7,521 bases of DNA from Pseudomonadota bacterium (GCA_023454395.1 JAEYFY010000103.1:1-7521); one strand, 5' to 3'; shown: positions 1-6,178, counted from the stretch's first letter. Notes: generated by a model not told the origin, from the sequence alone. Program-made: numbers and translations.

Positions 1-185
1 GTTCTGCTGACACCTTTTTACCGCGTGTTCAGGCAAATCTAGATAGACATTTATTTGCTAACACCAAAGTGAATATCGAGCTTTCTGAATTATGGGAAAA
101 AGGCCCGCTTTATGGCATTGCTATTCTTGCCTTAGCCACGGTTTATCCATCAATTCAATTTATGCCCGAGATCCAATTGAGATAA
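1..185 (+). CDS. ROK-family sugar kinase (or ROK regulator), C-terminal fragment
   Basis: The window opens inside this gene. The open frame starts at base 3, encodes 60 visible residues and stops with TAA at 183-185. The fragment begins SADTFLPRVQANL and later has WEKGPLYGIAILAL. This is the usual end of ROK proteins: a helix starting around F-LPRVQ, a short strand, then a GP/GA-type segment leading into the last helix. ROK proteins are cytoplasmic sugar kinases (glucokinase, N-acetylmannosamine kinase, allokinase) or NagC/Mlc-type repressors. The catalytic Asp, zinc-binding cysteines and any DNA-binding domain lie outside the window, so kinase and regulator cannot be told apart. The next gene starts 39 nt downstream on the same strand with no terminator between, so they are probably co-transcribed. 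A kinase acting on the sugar released or imported by the next two gene products is the likeliest role. Family assignment is moderate; substrate is unknown. Confidence 0.6.
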   Translation, partial: SADTFLPRVQANLDRHLFANTKVNIELSELWEKGPLYGIAILALATVYPSIQFMPEIQLR

Positions 186-213
186 CCCTAATAAAAAAAT
201 CTTTAAACGAGAT

Positions 214-218
214 GGGAG
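214..218 (+). promoter_or_regulatory. Ribosome binding site of the hydrolase-like gene
   Basis: GGGAG lies 6 nt before the ATG at 225. It fixes the start and shows that the gene can be translated independently of the upstream ROK gene, although the two look co-transcribed. Confidence 0.75.
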
Positions 219-224
219 CGACTC

Positions 225-1526
225 ATGGCAGGAATACATCTTCACCCACATGATATTTTAGACGAAGGCATGCCCGCTATTCTTCAACGCCTTGATGGTA
301 TGAAGCATGTTGAGCATTTATTTGTCGAAATTAATACTATTTTTGAACGTAACCCTTACCCTGTTGGCGATCTGCCTCATAACCCTATTCATAATGTGGT
401 TATGGGAACAGGTACACTACATATCAATACTCATACTGATTTTCCTCGTCTGAGCCAACGTGTTGATCCCACCATTTTAGCGGGTGCAGATCCGCTGATG
501 ACGATAAAAAAAGCCACTGACGGTGGAAAATATAAAGTCATTCCATGGGCAAATATTCTTAATGGCGATTTTGTCGGTGATGTAGAAAATAATCAGGTTG
601 TCGATTTTAAAGGTCGCCCACAAGCACATTGGCTTTGCCCAAATGCCCCTGATGTTGCTCAATTATGGCAAAAGACTTTCACAGCATTAAAACAAAACTA
701 TGGTTATGACACCTTTTTAATTGACCGAATTCGTTTTCCTGATTGGGCAGGTAAAGAAGTCAATCCTGCGGGATTATTTACCTGTTTTTGTCCTCATTGT
801 GAAAAGAAAATGGTGCAACAAGGCTTAGCTGTTAATGAAATCAAACATCGCCTCGCCGCTTTAGCTGATGCATTAAAACAAGGGGATTTCGAAACGCCTG
901 TTACCGCATTAAAAGAAGAGCCTCTGTTAAAAGCATGGCAACGATTTCGCCAACAAAGTGTGACTCAATTAGTGGAGAAATTACTGTCTGATGCAAAACA
1001 GACCGCGGGGGGAATTACGTTATGGCTTGATTTGTGGCCACCCGCTTACAGTTGGATCTTAGGTCAGAACTATCATGAATTAACGCGTTATTCTTCAACA
1101 CTCAAACATTTCCCTTATCATAAATTAGGGGGGGGCGCAGATGTTCAAGGGTTAATTAATCATTTTGCTCATGATAGCGAAAGCCAAGAGCGTGCATTTA
1201 CTGCGTTTAAACGTTTATTTGACCTACCCTATGATATTTCATATGAAACCTTTAAACAGCAAGGCTTCCCGATTCATTTTGTTGCAGAACAAAATAATAA
1301 AGTTCGCCAGCTTTCACAGCCAAATACCTTTATTTATAGCGGTATTCAAATGTGGAATTTACCCGCCTCTCAATTAATTGAAGCGGTTATTGCTGCAGAA
1401 GAAAGTGCATGTGATTCGCTGCTTTATTATTGCTATGGATGGGCGACTCAAGAATTATTTGATGCAATTGGTAAACACAATACACCGAATAATAGCTCTT
1501 ATAACAACAATACAGTTAAAGAATAA
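225..1526 (+). CDS. Uncharacterised glycoside hydrolase-like TIM-barrel protein
   Basis: This 433-residue protein has no signal peptide and should be cytoplasmic. Its pattern resembles uncharacterised glycoside hydrolase-like (alpha/beta)8-barrel families. Hydrophobic strands end in acidic residues or histidines: FVEIN near 33-37, a YDTFLIDRIRFPD segment at 161-173, WLDLWPP at 267-273 followed by GQNY at 280-283, and YYCYGW at 401-406. Asp167 and Asp269 are candidate active-site carboxylates by position at strand ends; this is inference. A CFCPHC motif (Cys187, Cys189, Cys192) after the fourth strand could bind a metal. The last roughly 15 residues are Asn/Ser-rich and probably disordered. 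It sits between a ROK protein gene and a permease gene, which supports a role in breaking down an imported glycoside or modified sugar. The ATG at 225 has a good Shine-Dalgarno. Function and substrate are not known; a non-hydrolytic barrel enzyme is the alternative. Confidence 0.65.
   Translation: MAGIHLHPHDILDEGMPAILQRLDGMKHVEHLFVEINTIFERNPYPVGDLPHNPIHNVVMGTGTLHINTHTDFPRLSQRVDPTILAGADPLMTIKKATDGGKYKVIPWANILNGDFVGDVENNQVVDFKGRPQAHWLCPNAPDVAQLWQKTFTALKQNYGYDTFLIDRIRFPDWAGKEVNPAGLFTCFCPHCEKKMVQQGLAVNEIKHRLAALADALKQGDFETPVTALKEEPLLKAWQRFRQQSVTQLVEKLLSDAKQTAGGITLWLDLWPPAYSWILGQNYHELTRYSSTLKHFPYHKLGGGADVQGLINHFAHDSESQERAFTAFKRLFDLPYDISYETFKQQGFPIHFVAEQNNKVRQLSQPNTFIYSGIQMWNLPASQLIEAVIAAEESACDSLLYYCYGWATQELFDAIGKHNTPNNSSYNNNTVKE
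1128..1135 (+). repeat. Run of eight G inside the hydrolase-like gene
   Basis: Eight consecutive G occupy codons 302-304 (Gly-Gly-Gly) in an otherwise AT-rich gene. A six-G run is also present at 1007-1012. Losing or gaining one G in the eight-G tract brings in a stop within about 25 nt in either shifted frame (TAA at 1153 or 1157), so slippage would truncate the protein near residue 308. Confidence 0.8.
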
Positions 1527-1553
1527 TACACCGCGGAAAATCAGGATAAAATT

Positions 1554-2714
1554 ATGGCTAAACAACAAAAATGGAAAGTTTTTTTCCTTCTGTTTGTCAC
1601 GATGTTTTTACTCGGTGGCATTCAAAATACAAAAGGGCTTATTCTCGAACAAGTTCAACATGATATTTCATTAAATATGAGCCAAGTTGGCTCCTTAATT
1701 ACCTTTTTCCAAATCGGCTTTTTAGTCGCCAGTTTATTAACGGGCTATTTTACCGATAAGAAAGGGTTAAAAGTCATGATGTTTATTGGCTCCTTAATGA
1801 TGGCGGTCGGTTTAACAGGAACCAGCCTTGCTTTCAATGTGATGCTATTTTTTGGCTTTTATCTGGTGATTGGTTTAGGGATTGGCTCGATGCTTGTCTC
1901 TATCGTGACAGTTATTCCGACGTTCTATAAAGAGAAAGCAGGGATGATGTTTAACGTCTCTAACGCCATGTTTGGTGTAGGGATGATTGTTACCCCACTT
2001 ATTTTACAATATCTATTTTCACACTCTATTTCATGGCGTACTTTTTATGTGGGTGTTGCCGTTATTGTTGCGGTGATTATTTTAGTATTAAGTACCTTAA
2101 AAATAGAAAGCAGCGCACAAGTCGATATGAAATTCAGTGACTTTTTAGAGTTACTGACACAAAAATCACTGTTACTGGTTATTCTATTTATCACTTTATA
2201 TGTTGCAGCCGAAGCCGCATTTTTAAACTTCTTCCCTATTTTCTATACCTCGATGGATATTGGAAATATGAGTAATGCGCAAAAAGCAGAAACAGCGGCT
2301 TATGTTATTTCTAGTTTTGCTTTCTTATTTACCATCGGTCGTTTTATTGGTGGCTTTATTAACCTTGCATTGGGTGATCGTAAAACACTTATTCTGTTCT
2401 CACTGTTTTCTTTGATAGCCATTATTGTGAGCCGTATTTTTGTGCAAGACGTAGTTTATCTGTTTATGGTGTTTGGTTTTGCATTATCTGTTTTATTTCC
2501 AACAGCCGCAGCGGTTGCTACAAAATTAACCAGCAAAAGTGGCTCTGTGATGGGATTGATTTATGTCGCTTCAGGATTGGGCGGTGCCTTAGCAGGTTCA
2601 TTAATCGGTCAGGTTTCAGAAAGCTATAATGTTTCTGTTGGCTTTAACCTCATTATCGTATTCGTCGCCCTCTTCTTTATCATTTCTCTGTTTATTAGAG
2701 AACAAAAACAATAA
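1554..2714 (+). CDS. MFS sugar permease, fucose-permease-like
   Basis: This 386-residue integral membrane protein is almost entirely hydrophobic, with about 12 predicted transmembrane segments (the first near 8-24, the last near 364-382). That is the usual size of a major facilitator superfamily transporter. Motif A appears in the loop after helix 2 as GYFTDKKGLK (64-73). GLGIGSM (107-113) lies in helix 4, an acidic residue sits within helix 7 (Glu220 in VAAEAAF), and GRFIGGF occurs at 262-268. The pattern best fits the fucose:H+ symporter/TsgA-like branch, which argues for proton-coupled uptake of a sugar or small glycoside across the inner membrane, although some relatives export sugars. 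The gene starts 27 nt after the hydrolase-like gene with its own AGGA Shine-Dalgarno (1543-1546) and is followed by a strong terminator, so it is the last gene of the operon. MFS membership is near certain; the subfamily is moderately sure and the substrate unknown. Confidence 0.85.
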   Translation: MAKQQKWKVFFLLFVTMFLLGGIQNTKGLILEQVQHDISLNMSQVGSLITFFQIGFLVASLLTGYFTDKKGLKVMMFIGSLMMAVGLTGTSLAFNVMLFFGFYLVIGLGIGSMLVSIVTVIPTFYKEKAGMMFNVSNAMFGVGMIVTPLILQYLFSHSISWRTFYVGVAVIVAVIILVLSTLKIESSAQVDMKFSDFLELLTQKSLLLVILFITLYVAAEAAFLNFFPIFYTSMDIGNMSNAQKAETAAYVISSFAFLFTIGRFIGGFINLALGDRKTLILFSLFSLIAIIVSRIFVQDVVYLFMVFGFALSVLFPTAAAVATKLTSKSGSVMGLIYVASGLGGALAGSLIGQVSESYNVSVGFNLIIVFVALFFIISLFIREQKQ

Positions 2715-2742
2715 CAACGACGTATTATGCCTCTGAAATTTT

Positions 2743-2770
2743 CCCCCTTTTTATAAGGGGGTTTTTATTT
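2743..2770 (+). terminator. Rho-independent terminator of the sugar operon
   Basis: A 7-bp stem pairs CCCCCTT (2743-2749) with AAGGGGG (2755-2761) around a 5-nt loop, followed directly by TTTTTATTT. It begins 28 nt after the permease stop codon and closes the operon. Confidence 0.9.
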
Positions 2771-2811
2771 CTATCGCGATATCTTCACAATATATTTTCT
2801 CTTTTATTCTG

Positions 2812-2841
2812 TTGATTTTTTCACCAACGCCCCAATAATAC
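2812..2841 (+). promoter_or_regulatory. Putative sigma-70 promoter of ybiI
   Basis: TTGATT at 2812-2817 could be a -35 element. TAATAC at 2836-2841 (18-nt spacer) or AATAAT at 2834-2839 (16 nt) could be the -10. It lies between the upstream terminator and the ybiI start, where a promoter is needed. The match is fair, not strong. Confidence 0.4.
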
Positions 2842-2874
2842 TGTTTATATTCACTGTTAAAGTAGGAGAATATA

Positions 2875-3141
2875 ATGGCAAGTGGATGGGCTAATGATAA
2901 TGCTGTTCAAGAGCAAATCGATGCCACCATTGATGATGCAATTGCAAAAGCTCGCAATCAAATGGCACAAGGTGAAAGTGCAGAGTTTTGTGATGAATGT
3001 GGTGAACCAATCTCTCTGGCTCGGCAAAAAGCGGTTCCTGGCGTACGCTATTGTTTAAATTGCCAAGAGGCAATTGATAAAAAGAGGAATACCTTTAGTG
3101 GGTATAATCGCCGTGGTAGTAAAGATAGCCAACTCAGATAA
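2875..3141 (+). CDS. ybiI: DksA/TraR-type C4 zinc finger protein YbiI
   Basis: This 88-residue cytoplasmic protein matches E. coli YbiI as I recall it. The length is the same, the N-terminus is nearly identical (MASGWANDNAVQEQI), and the C-terminus GYNRRGSKDSQLR is the same. The C4 zinc finger consists of Cys39-x2-Cys42 and Cys60-x2-Cys63, the pattern of the DksA/TraR family. In DksA a long coiled coil carries acidic tip residues that enter the RNA polymerase secondary channel. Here the N-terminal helix is only about 35 residues, so a full DksA-like action is not assured, and the cellular role of YbiI is poorly defined. AGGAG (2864-2868) lies 6 nt before the ATG. The gene stands alone between two terminators. 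Identification is firm; function is inferred from family only. Confidence 0.95.
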   Translation: MASGWANDNAVQEQIDATIDDAIAKARNQMAQGESAEFCDECGEPISLARQKAVPGVRYCLNCQEAIDKKRNTFSGYNRRGSKDSQLR

Positions 3142-3159
3142 TCTGCAACTATTATCACC

Positions 3160-3216
3160 TAAAACAAAAACTGTACCTTAATATGAGTTTTCTCTATTAA
3201 AGTACAGTTTGTTTTA
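3160..3216. terminator. Long imperfect hairpin, bidirectional terminator between ybiI and the decarboxylase
   Basis: Arms at 3160-3183 and 3195-3216 pair over about 20 bp, with one two-base A bulge and one C-A mismatch, around an 11-nt loop. The core is CTGTAC/GTACAG. The stem base is rich in T on the right side for plus transcripts (GTTTTATTT) and equally T-rich on the opposite strand (GTTTTTGTTTTA). It lies between two converging genes (stops at 3141 and 3238), where a two-way terminator is expected. Confidence 0.75.
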
Positions 3217-3237
3217 TTTAATCAGATAGTGATTTAA

Positions 3238-4974
3238 TTATATTTTTGCAACTTTTTTAGAACTCATATTTTGACTCATTTCAGTTAAAATCTTCATGAA
3301 ATTATCAATATGTGCGCGTTCAGTATTAGGGTTCATAAATACCGCTTTTTCACCTGGAAGATAAATGTAACGGTTATTTTTTGCATATTTAGAACAAGCA
3401 ATAGAATCAACCCAGTTAGTAAATAAGCCTTCTCTACCACGCTGTAAGAAAAGTTTTCTATGCCACTGAGTGTTGTGAACCATAAAGTCATACGCTTCTT
3501 TGTCTGTAGAGCAGGTTAACTCTAGATCAAAAGCAACATTAGGATCTCTCACTAAGTTTGGATCATACAACTTAAAGCCAACACTTGGTCCTTGGTTTTG
3601 TGGCACGATCACTTTTGCATTGCCCATCTCTAATAACTGATGGCGCATATAGTTCGCGTTTTGCAAACAGTGAGCAATAATAGTTTGGTAACCTTCAATA
3701 CCCATATAATGCATTGCAGAATAAGCACCAAAAATACCCACACCACTACGTGTACATTCAATTGTTGATTGTAAGTGAGTTTGACCTTCTAATTCGTGCT
3801 CAAAATAGGTGAAGTTTTCAGGATCGTTTTCCAGTGCGACGAAATCATTACCATTCTTCACTAGTACTAAGCTTGAGGTGTAAGGTACATAGCCCCATTT
3901 ATGGAAGTCGATAGTGATAGAATCGGCATATTTCAGATGTTTGAATTTCTCAACGTTCTGGCGTAAGCCTTCTAAAGTGACATCGTTGATCGCTAGAGGG
4001 TTACCGCTAAAATCATATTCTAAGAAGAAAATAATCGGCCAACCCACTGCAGCATCAACGTGGACATGTGGCTTAACCGGGATCTCAAATTCTTCACATA
4101 AGCGGTCACGTAATTCACAAACCCCTTTCACATCATCGACACCAAAGGTGTCTGTTGTGCCTGTGGTTAACATGATCGTTGGCACTTTACACTTAACCGT
4201 AAAGCAGGCTCTTAATTCACGCTCTAAGTGTTCTAGGTTAATCGTATTGTCTTCAGATACTTTAATGCGGATAGTTTTGTTATCAACATCAACACCTAAT
4301 AGTGCAAGGTTGGTCATGTTTGAATAGTGACCCCCTTGAGAGTTAATGATGCGATAGTCTTGATCTGCTGCCATACCTAAATGTTTCGAATTTGGCATGG
4401 ATTTACGTAAGCCAAAAAGATAACCATATAAGTTACACATGGTGCCACCTTGGGTGAATACACCAGAGGCAACTTCAGGATCGTATCCCACTAATTTTGC
4501 GACTTTTTTAATCGTCACTTTTTCTAACGCATCAGCGACACCAGAATATTCACAATACACCATATTAGGGTTGCCCATTAGCCCTAACATTGAACCATAA
4601 ACACCCGGATCACTCGGCATTGCAATAACATTTTCAACCGCTAGTGGGTTTTCCCAGTTTTTGCACAGTGTCGAAACTAACATCAGTAATTCATTAGGAT
4701 CGTTTTCAGGGTAATTAATATTTTGCTGAATTTGTGTATCTGCCATTAAACGATCGAATAGCTGTTGCCCATTAGAATAACGCTGTAATTGGTCATTATC
4801 ATTAGTCGTTGTTTTTCTAAACTGTGTAATCGATTGAATGGTTTTATCCTGAAATATCGGCCAATACTTCGGATCTCGGCTGAAAAAGTGAGCAATAACG
4901 TCGTGGTATTTCTTCTCAAATTCCGCATTCAGAATGTGAGCAGAAGATAAACCCAATAAATCTTGATTTTTCAC
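3238..4974 (-). CDS. Group II PLP-dependent amino acid decarboxylase, substrate unknown
   Basis: The 578-residue cytoplasmic enzyme removes the carboxyl group from an amino acid using pyridoxal phosphate. Group II landmarks appear in order (numbering from the GTG start): TQGGTMCN at 174-181 (phosphate-binding region), NSQGGHYSN at 211-219 with the ring-stacking His216, TTGTTDTFGVDD at 270-281, HVDAA at 305-309 with Asp307 facing the pyridine nitrogen, and DFHKW at 356-360 with the Schiff-base Lys359. The frame could begin at an ATG at 5034, but that has no Shine-Dalgarno. The GTG at 4972-4974 has GGAG 6 nt upstream and begins VKNQDLLGLSS, so I choose it. The protein does not closely follow E. 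coli GadA or Enterococcus TyrDC as I recall them; glutamate, aspartate, aromatic or other substrates remain possible. No amino acid/amine antiporter lies beside it in this window. Family certain, substrate open. Confidence 0.9.
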   Translation of the reverse strand: MKNQDLLGLSSAHILNAEFEKKYHDVIAHFFSRDPKYWPIFQDKTIQSITQFRKTTTNDNDQLQRYSNGQQLFDRLMADTQIQQNINYPENDPNELLMLVSTLCKNWENPLAVENVIAMPSDPGVYGSMLGLMGNPNMVYCEYSGVADALEKVTIKKVAKLVGYDPEVASGVFTQGGTMCNLYGYLFGLRKSMPNSKHLGMAADQDYRIINSQGGHYSNMTNLALLGVDVDNKTIRIKVSEDNTINLEHLERELRACFTVKCKVPTIMLTTGTTDTFGVDDVKGVCELRDRLCEEFEIPVKPHVHVDAAVGWPIIFFLEYDFSGNPLAINDVTLEGLRQNVEKFKHLKYADSITIDFHKWGYVPYTSSLVLVKNGNDFVALENDPENFTYFEHELEGQTHLQSTIECTRSGVGIFGAYSAMHYMGIEGYQTIIAHCLQNANYMRHQLLEMGNAKVIVPQNQGPSVGFKLYDPNLVRDPNVAFDLELTCSTDKEAYDFMVHNTQWHRKLFLQRGREGLFTNWVDSIACSKYAKNNRYIYLPGEKAVFMNPNTERAHIDNFMKILTEMSQNMSSKKVAKI

Positions 4975-4980
4975 TATATT

Positions 4981-4984
4981 CTCC
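4981..4984 (-). promoter_or_regulatory. Ribosome binding site that decides the GTG start of the decarboxylase
   Basis: On the minus strand the sequence reads TTTGGAGAATATAGTG. GGAG lies 6 nt before the GTG at 4974. The alternative ATG at 5034 is preceded only by an A/T-rich stretch. Confidence 0.8.
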
Positions 4985-5010
4985 AAATAGAAACCGACGA
5001 TAACGTAAAT

Positions 5011-5037
5011 AAAGTGTATAGCAATACTATACATTTT
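5011..5037. repeat. Palindrome in the decarboxylase leader
   Basis: The plus strand reads TGTATAGCAATACTATACA at 5015-5033: 7-bp arms around a 5-nt centre, with AAA/TTT continuing the symmetry outside one G-T position. It lies 41 nt upstream of the GTG codon. It could be a DNA-binding site for a dimeric regulator or a short leader hairpin. I do not recognise it as a standard operator; it resembles a TyrR box (TGTAAA-N6-TTTACA) only in its ends and has the wrong spacing. Confidence 0.55.
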
Positions 5038-5091
5038 CTAATTAAATTAGTTAGTGCTTCATGCGATCGCACAGGTTCTACTGGCAACCAC

Positions 5092-5120
5092 ATAAAACAA
5101 AATATTTTACTTAATATCAA
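5092..5120 (-). promoter_or_regulatory. Putative decarboxylase promoter
   Basis: On the minus strand TTGATA (5120-5115) is followed after 17 nt by TTTTAT (5097-5092). The -35 matches 5 of 6 and the -10 matches 4 of 6. Transcription would begin near 5085, giving a leader of about 110 nt that includes the palindrome. The CRP site centre would be about 103 bp upstream of that start. Other weak -10 candidates (GATATT at 5118-5113, TAAAAT at 5109-5104) would place CRP nearer -82 or -91, so the exact promoter is uncertain. Confidence 0.35.
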
Positions 5121-5180
5121 TACGATAGAAATCTTCGGAAAGTTAAATTTACAGTAACTATTTTTTCACATATCCACTTA

Positions 5181-5196
5181 TGTGACTGACATCACA
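5181..5196. promoter_or_regulatory. CRP (cAMP receptor protein) binding site
   Basis: TGTGACTGACATCACA matches the CRP core consensus TGTGA-N6-TCACA at all ten fixed positions. It lies about 207 bp upstream of the decarboxylase GTG and 472 bp upstream of the plus-strand gene, so activation of the decarboxylase is more likely. The inference is that expression rises when cAMP is high (poor carbon supply). Confidence 0.75.
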
Positions 5197-5667
5197 GTAA
5201 AAATAGGACTATAAACAGAAACAATCACTACAAATATTATTAACTATTTGAAATATAATCAAAACATAGTACTCACCCTCTAAACAACTGATATTGTTGA
5301 ACTCTTCATTTAATTAATTGAATTAATCTGTTGTTTCCGCAATTAGTACTCACTAAATTACATTTAATTTAATCAAACTCGATAAAATAAGACTAAAACA
5401 CTAGTATGTTTTTCATAATCAGCTAATAAGTTCTAATTTTAACCATTATCAGGTATAAAATATCGGTTAAGGTCAGTTGAAAAGAGATCTATTAATGAAA
5501 ATATAAGATATAAAATTGTCACAGTGAATAACACTAGAAATGATTAAAATATCAGTTAAAATGAAAACTAGTAACCCTGCTAAATAATCAGAATATTTAC
5601 TCTACATATTTTGTGTTCTGTGCCGATACTTAAAGTAATAGAGTAGGTAATTAACGGAGAACACAAT
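5197..5667. other. AT-rich divergent intergenic region with short repeats
   Basis: Apart from the Shine-Dalgarno of the next gene (GGAGA, 5656-5660), I find no gene here; stops occur in all frames, and the only short frames (9 and 15 codons) lack ribosome binding sites. It contains two exact copies of TAGTACTCAC (5267-5276 and 5344-5353) and two 14-bp elements AAAATATC[A/G]GTTAA differing at one base (5457-5470 and 5546-5559). For the plus-strand gene at 5668 a possible promoter is TTGAAA (5477-5482) with TATAAG (5502-5507), but the 19-nt spacer is long. The composition would suit H-NS-type silencing; that is inference. Confidence 0.5.
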
Positions 5668-6117
5668 ATGAAAGCACATATCGCTGTTGCTGCTGTATTC
5701 GTATTATTATCCGCAAGTGTCCATGCTGAAGAATTTACCTGCCAACTTGAGAATGGTAAGTATGTCAGCGTGTTCGTTGAACATGGAAAGCCCCCTGTTT
5801 ATCGCTATGGCACACTTGCTAAAACAGAGATAACACTACCAGTGCCTCAACAACCCAATAATAATGTCTTTTATGGGCATCAGCTGTTTGTTGCAGGGGC
5901 ATCGACCTATGTTCGTTTTAAGAATGGAAACTATAGCTACGTTGTTTACGACGGAGAAGGGAGAGGATGGCAGTTTAACGGCATTATTGTTTACAAAGGC
6001 AATGATATTATTAGCAAAAAAGAATGCAAGGAGCCGTTAACGCCTAGCTTGGATAATTTAAAAAATTATGCCGTTAAAATGGACCCTTATTTAGAAACCT
6101 ATATTTATGCGCCTTAA
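5668..6117 (+). CDS. Small exported protein of unknown function
   Basis: The gene encodes 149 residues beginning with a textbook Sec signal peptide: a Lys at position 2, a hydrophobic core (about 5-15) and an SVHA-EE cleavage site predicted after Ala20. No lipobox cysteine is present, so the mature protein of about 129 residues should be soluble in the periplasm or secreted. It has two cysteines, Cys25 and Cys120, which could form a disulfide bracketing a beta-rich middle (alternating Tyr/Val/Phe stretches such as YVRFKNGNYSYVVYDGEG near 81-98). I do not recognise the family and assign no function. GGAGA (5656-5660) lies 7 nt before the ATG. It is transcribed alone, away from the decarboxylase, and ends in a terminator. 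The long shared upstream region hints at regulated expression but does not link the two genes functionally. Confidence 0.85.
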   Translation: MKAHIAVAAVFVLLSASVHAEEFTCQLENGKYVSVFVEHGKPPVYRYGTLAKTEITLPVPQQPNNNVFYGHQLFVAGASTYVRFKNGNYSYVVYDGEGRGWQFNGIIVYKGNDIISKKECKEPLTPSLDNLKNYAVKMDPYLETYIYAP

Positions 6118-6143
6118 TTTGTCATCTTATTGATTAGACATAA

Positions 6144-6172
6144 AAAAACCCAATTCAAAGAATTGGGTTTTT
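6144..6172. terminator. Bidirectional terminator between the exported protein gene and deoD
   Basis: A near-perfect hairpin pairs AAAAACCCAATTC (6144-6156) with GAATTGGGTTTTT (6160-6172) around a 3-nt loop. The plus strand has a run of T on the right and the minus strand has seven T (from A 6142-6148). It lies 26 nt after the plus-strand stop and 38 nt beyond the deoD stop, serving both converging genes. Confidence 0.93.
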
Positions 6173-6178
6173 ACTATT

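Noticed and set aside
1165..1674. Two shifted plus-strand frames overlapping the end of the hydrolase-like gene and start of the permease
   Set aside because: They overlap two well-supported genes with their own ribosome binding sites and show no family pattern. They are not restored products of a frameshift, because a stop occurs at 1153 before they begin.
3914..4327. 137-codon open frame on the plus strand inside the decarboxylase
   Set aside because: It is antisense to a gene with intact catalytic motifs, has no recognisable protein features, and is explained as a shadow of the real coding frame.
5015..5033. TyrR box upstream of the decarboxylase
   Set aside because: The ends resemble TGTA...TACA, but the inner bases and the spacing (7, not 6) do not fit the TyrR consensus.
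4975..5034. Hydrophobic N-terminal extension of the decarboxylase as a signal peptide or anchor
   Set aside because: The extension lacks a ribosome binding site, and the GTG start at 4974 with GGAG is far better; group II decarboxylases are cytosolic.
5267..5559. CRISPR array or mobile element ends
   Set aside because: The repeats are only 10-14 bp, occur in single pairs with unequal spacing, and have no terminal inverted repeats, target duplications or nearby cas or transposase genes.
5539..5586. 15-codon frame that might be a leader peptide
   Set aside because: No Shine-Dalgarno precedes it and its composition is that of the surrounding AT-rich DNA.
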